64,000 nucleotides of DNA from the NCBI GenBank assembly GCA_965153355.1, contig OZ231127.1, forward strand, positions 7,502,001 through 7,566,000, given 5' to 3'. Source of the DNA: Flaccisagitta enflata (taxonomy: Eukaryota; Chaetognatha; Sagittoidea; Aphragmophora). Below are positions 21,773 through 31,384 of the stretch, piece by piece. The translations under genes were made by a program, and so were the position numbers. Under the pieces are notes generated by a model. It ran no database searches. It saw nothing but the letters and a program-made list of their open reading frames with translations, and was not told where the DNA came from. Position 1 is the first letter of the stretch; each line of letters opens with the position of its first letter.

Positions 21773-24700
21773 CTGAAAAAAAAAAAAACAAAAAAAAAGA
21801 ACAAAAGACGGAATCTTAAATCGGGTACTCTCTAAGACGAAGGGATAGTTAATTCGTTCGTCGGTTCGTTCGTCAATCGGTGATAATCCAATTGATGAGT
21901 GTTAACACACTTATAAGGGAGTACGAGAATTGGATTTGACAGACATTTTTTATTGGACTGCTTAGTGTGACGGATAAACATGTGAGTAGGCCTAAGATAT
22001 GATAGAAAAAACTGAGTTGAGCTCATTTGGTTGAAAAATACCCCCCAAACAGGTTAAAAAACTGAATTTCAACCGTTTTTTTGTTGCTTTTTTTCGCATT
22101 TATGGTAATCCTGAGCCTCTAGTGCATACAATTGTAATAAAGCATTCAAAAATAGATGGAGATAACCAATGCATGACATCTCTCAAGGCCCTGGAGATGA
22201 AAGACAGTCTACTTGCATATCTTCTGTAGGATACCAAATGTCAAAATGAAGTGGCTAGGCTTTTGCGTTCCTTGTTGCCTTCTCCTGTGGTTTTATATGA
22301 ATGGACAATTGAATTTCCAGTTGGCTGTCATCTCATGGAACCCTTTTTGGGCATCATGATGGACCCTCCAAGGCCCGATCATTTACAACTTTGATCAATC
22401 TTTCAAAATCCATACAAACAGATGATCGAAGCCATCCCAGGTTTAAAGTTCAGTGCAGTTGAGAGGCATACTCTCCTTGCTCTTTGCAATGGATTTAGTA
22501 GGGAGTACAAAAAGGAGTGGATGGTATCATTCAAAAACCATCTTCAGCAGTATGATGTCTCAAAGCTGGAGGTTGCCATGAGGGCTTTAATGAAGCAGCT
22601 TGCTGCAACATTGTCCAGGCAACGTGGAATTCAGTATGAGTTTTAACCTAAATTTCGGGAATACTCAGAAAAAGAAGCTGCAGGAACCTTAGGTGAATCA
22701 CACTTAAAGCCCCTTTTTGAAATTTTCACTGAGGAACAACTTAGATCAATTCCTGTGGATAATAAAGCAGGGGAAAATTAGTTTGGGCACATGTCTGAAC
22801 AGCTCAGAAGTAAAGGAGGTTCAGTGACAGACTTGTGCTCAAGTCAAGTTTGGATCTAACATTTGGAAAGGATGCTGCGGACATGTTGAAAGATAAAGAG
22901 CTGAAGTTAAAGCAACAAGAAATCATCCAAATTGAGGCAGACTGGTCAAGATCTCACAAGGATATTATGAAGTCCAAACTGTCAGTGACAGATGCTGAGG
23001 CAGATATCTTGGCAAGGGAACAATCTAAATTCAAGCTTATTGCTCTTTGCAAGGAAAATGGGGATTAACACAAGTACCATGCATTATTTTCATCTCAGGC
23101 TGAAGTCAAGAAATGCTATGATAGGATCAAGAAATTGAGTGAGCAAAGATCAACTTTCCATCCTTCGCAGGGAGGTCAAGTTGAAAAAAGTCATGTTCTC
23201 TGAGATGCCTAGTGATTTTGTTTATTTCAAGCAATACAACATCACTGCCAAGCAAATTTATGAGAATCTGCTTGCTTTATACACAACTGATCCAAAAAAT
23301 CAAGATGTTGTGACAGAGGATGTCTATATTACCTCTGAATCTGCAGGTATTCAGGCAGCAAACAAGCCAGCGAAAGATCAAAAGCCCAGCTGAGAGTACC
23401 CCAAAGAGGTTTATCTGGCCAGTAGACACGCCACGGGAGAGGCTTTCATAGGTCAAGAAAAATTCTCGGTCTCAATAGAGAGTGGTTTGGGCCTCAGGAA
23501 GGTTTACTATATCACTTTATACCAAAACAAGAATCTTTTTACTTCAAAATTTTTTAAAATGCCGTAAAATGCCGTAAAAAGCCGTAAAATGGGCATTTTT
23601 GACAGTTTTTTTGGTCTGAAACTACCGCCAAGGTAAAAAAATAGGCAAACAATGATTATCTGACACTAAGACACATTCATGCATAAATACAGGCCAACCC
23701 GTCATCATTTAGTATCATTTTGTGCCGTAAAATGCCGTAAAAAGCCATAAAAATGGCATTTTTTGATGACGAGTTAGCATGTATTTATGCATGAATATGT
23801 ATTAGTGCCAGATAATCATTGTTTGCCCATTTTTTGACCATAGTGGCGGTTTTGGACCCAAAAAACTGTCAAATATGCAAATTTTATGGCTTTTTACGGC
23901 ATTCTGAAAAAATATTGAAGCGAAAAAATTTTCGGCCTGGTATGAAGTGATAAAATGAACCTTCCTGAGGCACAAACCACTTTCCATTATGACCGGGAAT
24001 TTTTCTTGTTCTATGAAAGCCTCCCCCGTGGCACAGTGTAGAAGGAAGAAGATTTGTCATCACGCAAGCAAGATGGCTGGGAACGGAACCGTGCAATCCT
24101 ACAACCAGGAGGAAAACAGTATTTTAGTACAGGCACTCTCTACTTCAAAACCAAGGCAAAAGATGATAAGGGAAAACATATTTGCTTTTTCTCAAATGAA
24201 GAAGTTGCAGATAGCTAAAAAAGCATAATTTTGGAGATCAAGCCTTCAGTCATAGTGACTAAAAATGTGAAGAGAAAAGATTTGGTCATTGCACTGCTGA
24301 ATCATGAGATCATAGAGGCCCTTTAGGGACAGCTGATGGGCTCACATGAATCTGAATAAAGCTGATGAGATATCATACATCTCCCTGCAGACTTTAGGGA
24401 CAAAGTCATGAAGTCATAGTTCAAGAGCAATTAAACCTTGAGCATGGAACTCGAAACTTGATGCTATGGAAACTTTTTGTGAGCAAGTTTCTCTTTATGG
24501 GGGGAAGGGGCTAATCTCTAAAATAAAGACCTGAATAGCTTGAAACATTTGAAAATGAGAAGATTTTTTATTAAGCCTTCTCTGTGTTTTACCTGCACCC
24601 TACAATCATTTCCTACATTTACTCGTAAAACTAGTTTGCTACCTTCCCCGAGTTTTACCCCCACCAAACAATCATTTCCTTGCGTTTACTTGTTAAATTT

Positions 24701-27700
24701 AGGAAGTAATTGAATATCAAATTTAGCTGATGTAGGTGTCAGTTTATTTATCAGTTAGAATGCCCACTTCCAATTGATAAAAAATTAATTGTATAAATGA
24801 TCATTTTTTATCAATTTTTCAACATTTTTTAAGATTTTTCATGAAGAAAAAGATTTAAAGGCACAAGAAGCAATTTTTCCACTTCAGTACTAGTAATCAA
24901 GTGTGTATGCTAGTGTTTTTCCAGCTAGATATATCATTTGATCCTCAATTTAAACAAAAAAAACATAAAAAAAACAACAATTCATTATCTATTTTTGTTT
25001 TTTGGCCTGTTCGGGGGGTTTTTCTTGAGAGAGGGCCCCAAAATTGATGGCTTACCTCATATTTTGGGCCCTACTGAACCAAAAATCAATCACACTGTCC
25101 AATCCGTTTTGATGAGTTATTCTCGTACTCCCTTAACACTTATTTCCGCCCTGACACCCCTCCCCACCCTTCCGGACACGTAGACTCAATGCACAAGATT
25201 TGGGATTGCTTTTTTTTTCGTGTAAAAGTTTAGATTAGGCGCACACCTGGATAAAAAGATGCAAGAATGGAGATTCACCCGGTTTCGATTCCATCACAGT
25301 CAGCTCCGGTATCTGTACGGCAGAAAGATTTAGGCATATCGATTACCACAGTTGTAACGGCGCAATTTCCGCATCCAGCGACCCTCGCTCATGAATCGAA
25401 CAATCGCCCTCAAGCAAAGCACACAGACAGGCAGTCAGCACACACGATCAGTGACGGTCAATAACAGCAACAATGTACAGTAGATGTCATCTAGACTTGA
25501 AAATACGGGGGAATTCATAAAAGGTTAACAAAAAAACCTAAGAGACTGATATTTGGACTATGAACTAATTAAAGGATGCTTTATTGACGCCGGGTGTCGG
25601 TTGCCATGGAAACACATTTTCATGGCGAAGTTATGCACGTTTTTCACTTTTTTAGGCTGGTAGGCCGGTTGAGTGGTTGGCTGGTTTGACAGGATAAATA
25701 GTGGGTCACGTTAGCGATGTCAATCTGTGTCTCTTGTTTTTCAGTGTTTTTAAGCGAGTTATGTTTTAGGGCTAGGGGTGGGGTAAGGGTAAGGGATGGG
25801 GTGGGTTTTAGGGTTAGGGTGGGGATTAGGAGTAGGGTTAGGGCCAGGTGTGGGTTTGGTTTTATATGTTTTAGCTCGAGTAAGCTTGAATTGAACATTT
25901 GCATTTGCGGGAAAAAACAAGTGACGGGATTGAATTTCCTATCATCACCAAAAAGTGAGCATATGTTTAGTTTATCCATTTAGAGACTCAATACCAAGTT
26001 TCAACCGAATTGGTTGAAAAATATCAACATTTTGCCAGTTTACTTTTAGGCCAATAGGCTGGTTGGGTGATTGGGTGTGGTAAGTCGGTTTGGCAGGTTA
26101 GCATGCTAAAATGCATATAAATCACATACATATATTGAGTCCTTCCATTTAGAGACTCCATACCAAATTTCAACCAAATTGGTTGAAAATGTCAAATCTA
26201 TGCACTTTTGTCACTTTTAGGCGGGTAGGCTGGTTGGGCCATTTGGGTTGGTCGGATCACAAAAATCGGATTGGATGTAAAGCGCCTTACACTAGTACAA
26301 CTTCACACCGAATATGAACCAAATCGGTCAAAATGGACACAACAACGACGACGACACCCACCCGCCTCGCATTATAGTCCACATCGGAATTATATTCCGC
26401 CGCGGACAAAAATATGAAAAATCTAAAAAGAGTATGGGTCCGTGACTGGGGTCCAACGACGTTGTCCAACGACGTTGTCAAACGGCGTTGTCCAACGGCG
26501 TTGTCCAACGGCGTTGTCCAGCGGCGTTGTCCAGCGGCGTTGTCCAGCGGCGTTGTCCAGCGGCGTTGTCCAGCGGCGTTGTCCAGCGGCGTTGGACAGG
26601 CGATGAACGCGCTCGATGGACAACGGCGTTGAACAAGACATCAAACAGCGTTAATCAGCGGCGTTGTCAAACAACGTTGTCAAGCGGCGTTGTTAATTAA
26701 CTTAATGGTCAAATGGCATTGTCAAATGGCATTGTCAAACGGCATTGTCAAACGGCATTGATAGTCTACAAAGATTCAACCAAATCAGTTTAAAAATACC
26801 AAAGTTTTACCAATTTTTCACTTTTAGATGGTAGGCTGTTTAGGTGATAGGCCAGTTTTGCCCGTTCTTCACTTTAAGGCTGGTAGGTTGGTTGGGTGGT
26901 AGGCCGGTTAGCATGAAAAAATCTTTATGAATCAAATTCATTATTTGAGTCCTTCCATTTAGAGACTACATACCAATTTTCAACCAAATTGGTTGAAGAA
27001 TGCCAAAGTTTTGCATGTTTAGAGACTACATACTAAGTTTCAACCAAATTGGTTGAAAAATGCCAGAGTCAGGTGTGTCAAATACAGGTGAAGACTGAAT
27101 TTGAGACCATAACGCTGGCGCAAGATGGGGCTGTTGATTTGAAAATGATCGCCGTTTTTCTTTTTCCAAAATTCAATCGGCAACCGTTTTTTTTTAGCGA
27201 TCAAAATCTAATGCAATGTCTGCATTATAGTCCACGTCGGAATAACATTCCGTCATTAACAAAAAAACTATTTTATTATTTCATTGAAGTTGATATGATT
27301 AACCCACACACTTTTCTGTGATGCTTTAAAGAGGATAGCAGCATCTGAAGGTAATTCGAATGCCCCACTATACAAGGCAAAGGATGAAAAGTCGATAACG
27401 TGAATACAACAACATGCAAATTAGGGGCAAAACAGGGCTTTTGGAACAAACGGAAGATGACTGAAATTTGAGAAAAGAAAAACGGTGAAGGCATTAAAAT
27501 GAGTAACCCCATGATGCCCTAGCGTTATACTCTCAGGGATTAATGTTTTGCATATGCCATGGTTATGCACATTTTTCAATTTTTGGCTGGTAGGCTAGTT
27601 GGGTGGTAAACCAGTTTGGCTCGGTTAGCATGCTAAATCTTTACAATTCAAATACATATGTAGAGTCCTTCCATTTAGAAACAACATTCAGTACACTCCG

Positions 27701-30700
27701 AGCAAACCCGACAAAAACTGGAGGATAAATTTTTGATACCTTAATTTTATTTCCCTAGCTTCATTTTTGGTATCTAGGCTAATTAAAGGACGCTTTATTC
27801 CTTGAACACATTTGGCAGTTAAAAAACATAACTTATAAAATCAAAGTCCAAGAAGACTTCATTTTAGAGTGTTTTAACCTAAACCATTAGATTCTGCAGA
27901 AAATTTTACCAAATTTAAAAAAAAATCAGCTTAATCAGACAAGTAGTTCAGGGTAGGATAATTGTCCTAAAAAACTTAAAATGGCTGTAAAACCTGAACT
28001 AAATGTTGGATTGAGCTGATTTTTTTTCAAAATTAGGTAAAATTTTCTTTTGAATCTAATGGTTAAGGTTAAAACACTCTAACATAAAGTCTTCATGGAC
28101 TTTGATTTCATGAGTTAAGTATTCTGATTGCCAAATATGTTCAAGGAATTGAGCATTCTTTAATTAGTCTAGATACTAAAAATGAAACTAGGGAAATAAA
28201 ATTAAGGTAACAAAAAATTAACCTCTAGTTATAGTTAGTAGGGTTTGCTCGGAATGTACTGTACCAAGTTTCAACCAAATCGGAAGTTATGCAAGTTGTT
28301 CACTTTTAGGCTGGTAGGCTGGTTGGGCCGATTGGGTGGGTTGGATCATAGCATACACATAGGCTGCAAAGCGGCTTACCCTAGTACAACTTCCCTCCAA
28401 ATATGAAGCAAATCGGTCAAGGCGTTCAAAAGATAGCCGTTTTAAAAGTGTGGACGACAACGGCGACAACGACGACAACACCCACCCGCCTCGAATTATA
28501 GTCCGCGTCGGAATGGTATTCCGTCGCGGTTTGACAAAATTACCATGTCAACTAGGGAAATGTAGAGGAACAGTCCGGCGGTTGCGCAAAAGACCCAATT
28601 CGGAAGCGTTTGAGATGTTGCCGACGAGAATGCCGGCGATCATTCCGAAGAGACAGAGCACCGACGAAACAACGTTGTAAGTCAACGCTTGTTTCGTCGA
28701 CATGCCCGCTTTAAGTAAAACTGCGAAATCGCCTGTAAAAAAGCAGTTATAGGATAAATACAATACAATGTGGAGTTATGCAACAAATAAAGAGTAATTA
28801 ACCATTTACATTTCTTACACGGATGTATCGAGAGAGAGACGCACGAAAACATACAAATTTTACTTTTACAATCATCCCCAATGGGGGGATGACATCCCCA
28901 TGACCCCATCTTTGACGTGTACGGCGTGTTCGCGCTTAGACCATCTATCTCTCAGAAGGCACGATAAATTCCAAAACACGCACAATCCATTTAGAACACG
29001 CACATACACACAACAGCAACAAACATTTAAAAACAATTTGTCCCACGTCCCCCCCTCGTATGTACCGAGTTCGTGCGGTAATTCGTGGCAGAAGACGGCG
29101 ATGGAGGTGGAGAATCCAGTGGTGATGGAAGTGGCAAAGGCGGCCCCAATCGCCATTCCATCGGTGAAATTGTGGATGCCATCTCCCATGATGACCATCC
29201 AAGCCACGGAACTGACGTTACCGGGGACGTCGTGGGAATGCCCGTGATGTCCGTGCCCGTGGCTGTGCCCATGGCCGTGCCCATGCCCGTGATGATGATG
29301 GTGATGAGAGTGACCGCGCTCGGATAATTGAGATCGACGATCACGGGCCTCGCGAGCCTAAAGAAAAGTAAATGTACAATACCATGATAAAGAGAAAAGT
29401 GATTTCTTGGCATTTTGAATTTTGAGGGTTGAGAAAATCATGTTCGCACAACTAGTCTACGCAATTTGAAGTATGCTCGGTATTGAAAAGGAAATACACC
29501 GCACAAAATTGAAAACAATAACACAAATTTTGAGACGTTGACAATGTACCGAGGACATTAAAACCTTAAATGGTAATCCATGATGGATTCAAACCATATG
29601 AAATCCAGAATCGATCTACAAATGATCCATGGCCAACCCAAATCGACCAAGATGGTTAGAAACGCCGTTCTCATCGAAAACTTACATCAAGAATAGCACC
29701 AACTTGGGCAACCGCGCATGACAGCAACCTCGTATGAGGTGAGAATGCGCGCGCTCAATTGTTGAGATACTTCAACTTAAATGTCTTACACAATGTCGCA
29801 AAAGACCAAAACAACCGAGAATAATTGACAGAATGTACCCTTCGCAAGTAATGCCGCTTCTTCACAAAGTAAAGCAAAATCGTTACAATTTGAGAGAAAA
29901 ATACTGGATGGGCTTAATCAAAAGATCATAAGATGCAATAGTTCAATTGTGAATAAAATGACCCCGCTCGTTAAATGAATTAATGAATCAGGTTACGAGC
30001 ACCTCTATCACTGCTGTCTCACATAAGGTTTGAGACAAGAATGATACTACTATGCGTTTTTTTGCATTTTTGTAGAGTTCATGAGTATACAAATAAAAAA
30101 CAAGTAGAAAATCTTTGCCAAGGTGCTTTTTGAAAAAATAAAAAATTCCACATTTTTAGCTTCATTTTGCATTGACTATTTCTCAGGTTGGTTTGACCTA
30201 TCTATTGACAGCATAATGATAATCCTGATGAAATTCCCTTTCATTTGATAGGTCGCATTATACAGTTTTCACAAAAAATAAAAATTTTCATTTTTAAAGC
30301 TAGCGTAACAAAATTACAACAGTGGCCTAAAACATGAAATTTCCATTTCTTATGAAAACCATACAGTGCGACCTATCAGTTGTTGGAATTTTATCAGGAT
30401 TAACATTATGCTGTCAAAAAATAGTTCAAATCAACCTAAAAAATTTTTTTTGCAAAATAATTTTAAAAATTTTAAAATTTTTATATTTTTTTCAAAAAGC
30501 GCCTCAGGAAAGATTTTCTATTTGATGGTTCTCGGTTTCTATACACATGAACTCTGCAAAAATGCAAAAAACCGCATATTAATATTATTCTTGTCTCAAA
30601 CCTTATGTGAGACAGTATGGAGCTATGCTTTGTGGTGTGCTCATGTGACTGGCCTAGCCAAAACTAATTCTAAGCAGTTAAAGCAAATCTCGCAACGAAC

Positions 30701-31379
30701 CTTGAAACTTGTTCTTTCGTCGTCGATTTTGTTGTCACGCGAATGTTGTTGATCGGTGAGGACCGTGGGCAGGACCACTTCGGCGGGTTTAGCCAAAGGA
30801 GATGGCTCCAACGCCGACTTCCCGTTGTTTTGACGAGGGTCCTGAATGGGGGGCGGGGGGTGTTAGGAAAGAGTGTGAGAGGAGATACACTATGCAATGT
30901 AGATAAGAGAGAGTAAGAAGTGTGTGTGTGCGTGTGTTTGCGCGTGCAGGTGTGTGTCTGTGTCAGTGTGAGTGTCTGTGCGTTAGCTAGTGTGTGTGTA
31001 TGTGTTTTTGTGAGAGAGACAGACAGACAAACAAAAGCTAGGACGTTTTATTAATTTAAGCAGGGTACCAGTGCCCGAGCACGCGTACCATATAAAAGTT
31101 TTTTTTTATCAAAGTTTTCCTATCTGTTGCAAATTCATATTTCTGTACCTGAAACAAGTAAAAAACTTTTGAAAATTAAGCGGTTCTATTTAAGCACAAA
31201 CCAATTGAAAATTTCTGCTTGTAGGCGCCCAAAATTTAACTTAAGACTAACTTTGGATAGACAAGCTTCCATTTCCTCGTCGTCGGAATGACAGACTGGA
31301 TCATCGTCGTCTCTTGGAGCCGTTGGCGCGTGGCAGTGTGTCTCATTGTGGTGTTCAGCCGTGGCCAACTGCTTCAATG
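21692..31379 (-). CDS. LIV-1 subfamily ZIP zinc transporter (ZIP6/ZIP10-like), partial
   Basis: ZIP (SLC39) proteins carry zinc across membranes into the cytoplasm. The LIV-1 branch is defined by a metal site in TM4-TM5. Exons read on the minus strand are 31379-31252, 30841-30701, 29357-29066, 28732-28544 and 21772-21692. All junctions are AG/GT, and the first three joins keep frame. Visible are a His-rich TM3-TM4 loop, [13 protein letters not shown] in TM4, [19 protein letters not shown] in TM5, a TM6 segment, [10 protein letters not shown] in TM7, and a final helix with [18 protein letters not shown] and stop. The [18 protein letters not shown] core fits ZIP6/ZIP10 (insect counterpart: fear-of-intimacy). 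The N-terminal ectodomain and TM1-TM3 exons are not visible. One exon of about 23 codons (the PEM...FLQ segment) between 28544 and 21772 was not found. A one-base disruption lies in the fourth exon. The gene may be intact, misassembled, or a pseudogene. Confidence 0.85.
22422..23400 (+). pseudogene. Decayed multi-fragment coding remnant of unknown family
   Basis: Three consecutive open pieces on the same strand (22422-22646, 22835-23068, 23139-23393) have normal amino-acid composition and are separated by single stops or frame shifts. The first contains [15 protein letters not shown] and [16 protein letters not shown]. The second contains [18 protein letters not shown] and is helical and charged. 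The third contains [20 protein letters not shown]. It looks like a transposable-element or captured-gene ORF that has decayed. I do not recognise the family. It lies antisense within the long last intron of the ZIP gene. Confidence 0.5.
23427..24045. mobile_element. Palindromic foldback element, about 615 bp
   Basis: 'GCCACGGGAGAGGCTTTCATAG' at the left is mirrored by 'CTATGAAAGCCTCCCCCGTGGC' at the right; the axis is near 23735. Inner pairs include 'CCTCAGGAAGGTTTACTATATC' with 'GATAAAATGAACCTTCCTGAGG', the repeated 'GCCGTAAAATGCC' words, and 'GCAAACAATGATTATCTG' with 'CAGATAATCATTGTTTGC'. It sits between two open pieces of the decayed remnant and may have been inserted into it. Confidence 0.8.
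23989..24228 (+). pseudogene. Coding-like fragment downstream of the foldback
   Basis: A 79-codon open frame begins inside the foldback's right arm and continues beyond it with [19 protein letters not shown] and [18 protein letters not shown]. It could be the 3' continuation of the remnant at 22422-23400, interrupted by the foldback. No family recognised. Confidence 0.3.
25267..25464 (+). CDS. Short open frame of unknown function, low confidence
   Basis: A 65-codon ATG-to-stop frame of mixed composition beginning [20 protein letters not shown], in otherwise AT-rich DNA. There is no recognisable domain and no splice context. It is antisense to the ZIP last intron. Confidence 0.15.
   Translation: MEIHPVSIPSQSAPVSVRQKDLGISITTVVTAQFPHPATLAHESNNRPQAKHTDRQSAHTISDGQ
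25755..25862 (+). repeat. Degenerate interstitial (TTAGGG)-like tract
   Basis: About 100 bp of GGGTTAGGG, GGGTAAGGG and GGGGTGGGG words, including 'TTTTAGGGTTAGGG' at 25806-25819. TTAGGG is the telomere repeat of most animals outside arthropods and nematodes. The array is too degenerate and too short to be a functional telomere. Confidence 0.6.
25955..26410 (+). repeat. Dispersed repeat with 'CCATTTAGAGACTCCATACCAA' units, copy cluster 1
   Basis: A unit of about 110-130 bp contains 'TTTAGAGACTCCATACCAA', 'TTTCAACCAAATTGGTTGAAAA', 'GTTATGCACGTTTTTCACTTTT' and 'AGGCTGGTAGGCTGGTTGGG'. Several units follow in series and end in 'CACCCGCCTCGCATTATAG...CGGAATTATATTCCGCCGCGG'. The same series and the same end recur at 28261-28530 and 44575-46000. 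Confidence 0.75.
26450..26760 (+). repeat. Minisatellite, 13-bp unit GCGGCGTTGTCCA
   Basis: About 20 tandem copies of GCGGCGTTGTCCA and variants (ACGGCGTTGTCCA, ATGGCATTGTCAA), degenerating toward the 3' side. It directly follows the CCGCGG end of the repeat at 25955-26410. Open frames in several phases ([13 protein letters not shown]-type) are artifacts because 13 is not a multiple of 3. Confidence 0.9.
26760..27690 (+). repeat. Further copies of the 'TTTAGAGACT' repeat, degraded
   Basis: Units with 'TTTAGAGACTACATACCAA', 'TTTCAACCAAATTGGTTGAA' and 'GGCTGGTAGGTTGGTTGGGTGG' recur at 26770-27060 and 27540-27690. 27060-27540 holds no recognised exon. Confidence 0.6.
27690..28258. mobile_element. 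Palindromic foldback element, about 570 bp, nested in another repeat
   Basis: The left terminus GTACACTCCGAGCAAACCC is mirrored by GGGTTTGCTCGGAATGTAC; the axis is near 27974. Inner blocks pair ('CTAATTAAAGGACGC', 'CTTGAACACATTTGGCA', 'CAAAGTCCAAGAAGAC', 'AACCTAAACCATTAGATTC' and their complements). It interrupts a 'CCATTTAGA...CCAAGTTTCAACC' unit, so it inserted after that repeat. Diverged or half copies lie at 4662-5070 and about 9300-9430. Confidence 0.8.
28261..28530 (+). repeat. Dispersed repeat, end-containing copy beside a ZIP exon
   Basis: It reads 'CCAAGTTTCAACCAAATCGG', 'AGGCTGGTAGGCTGGTTGGGC', 'CACCCGCCTCGAATTATAG' and 'CGGAATGGTATTCCGTCGCGG'. The terminal CGCGG stops 14 bp from the donor of the ZIP exon (28544), so the insertion lies almost on the splice site. 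Confidence 0.75.
28544..28732 (-). CDS. ZIP transporter exon, TM5 end to TM7, with frame disruption
   Basis: Acceptor TTTTTTACAG, donor ATG|GTAATT. It begins in phase with the previous exon (G|GC giving Gly) and reads [16 protein letters not shown], then a TM segment ending [11 protein letters not shown]. Here the frame breaks: the next codons in the same frame lead to a stop, while the frame shifted by one base reads [19 protein letters not shown], exactly what family members have. One surplus base near 28601 (within TCCGAATTGG on the minus strand) explains it. It is either a sequencing or assembly error or an inactivating mutation. Confidence 0.85.
29066..29357 (-). CDS. ZIP transporter exon with His-rich loop and TM4-TM5 metal site
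   Basis: Acceptor TTTCTTTAG, donor CTCG|GTACAT. It encodes [17 protein letters not shown], then six consecutive His residues and [19 protein letters not shown], a cytosolic loop of the kind that buffers or senses zinc in ZIPs. Next comes TM4 with [18 protein letters not shown], and the start of TM5 with [15 protein letters not shown]. The His, Asn and Asp residues of HNFTDG and the His/Glu pairs of HELPHE are the expected transport-site residues. Confidence 0.92.
30014..30615. mobile_element. Palindromic foldback element, about 600 bp, in a ZIP intron
   Basis: 'CTGTCTCACATAAGGTTTGAG' is mirrored by 'CTCAAACCTTATGTGAGACAG'; the axis is near 30314. Inner pairs include 'TTTGCATTTTTG' with 'CAAAAATGCAAA', 'TAGTCAATGCAAAA'-type AT-rich blocks, 'GCATAATGATAATCCTGATG' with 'AGGATTAACATTATGC', and 'GATAGGTCGCA' with 'TGCGACCTATC'. 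It lies wholly in the intron between the exons at 29066-29357 and 30701-30841. Confidence 0.8.
30701..30841 (-). CDS. ZIP transporter linker exon
   Basis: Acceptor CCCCCCATTCAG, donor TTCAAG|GTTCGT. It encodes 47 residues starting [20 protein letters not shown] and ending [12 protein letters not shown]. Both ends are in phase 0 and join the neighbouring exons without a shift. Composition is hydrophilic, as expected for the variable cytosolic loop. Identification depends on position and phase, since the loop is poorly conserved. Confidence 0.65.
31252..31379 (-). CDS. ZIP transporter acidic/His exon
   Basis: The acceptor TCTCTCACCAG is formed at the edge of a (TC)n tract; the donor is TCCAAA|GTTAGT. 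It encodes [40 protein letters not shown] and SK, rich in His, Asp, Glu and Cys. It enters with two bases of a split codon and leaves in phase 0, matching the next exon. Assigned to the ZIP gene by phase, strand and metal-ligand composition. No TM1-TM3 exon was found upstream. Confidence 0.6.
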
Positions 31380-31380
31380 C

Positions 31381-31384
<4 letters not shown>

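Noticed and set aside
25500-25660. Possible location of the missing ZIP exon
   Set aside because: No minus-strand frame here or elsewhere in 21773-28543 gave a phase-0 exon with a PEM motif followed by an aromatic/Gln end and a GT donor.
26414-26700. Arg/Cys-rich repeat proteins on both strands
   Set aside because: They come from the 13-bp minisatellite read in cycling frames.
30670-30897. 75-codon minus-strand frame over the ZIP linker exon
   Set aside because: It runs through the splice donor in a different frame. The frame giving DPRQNNGK... is the one bounded by splice sites and in phase with its neighbours.
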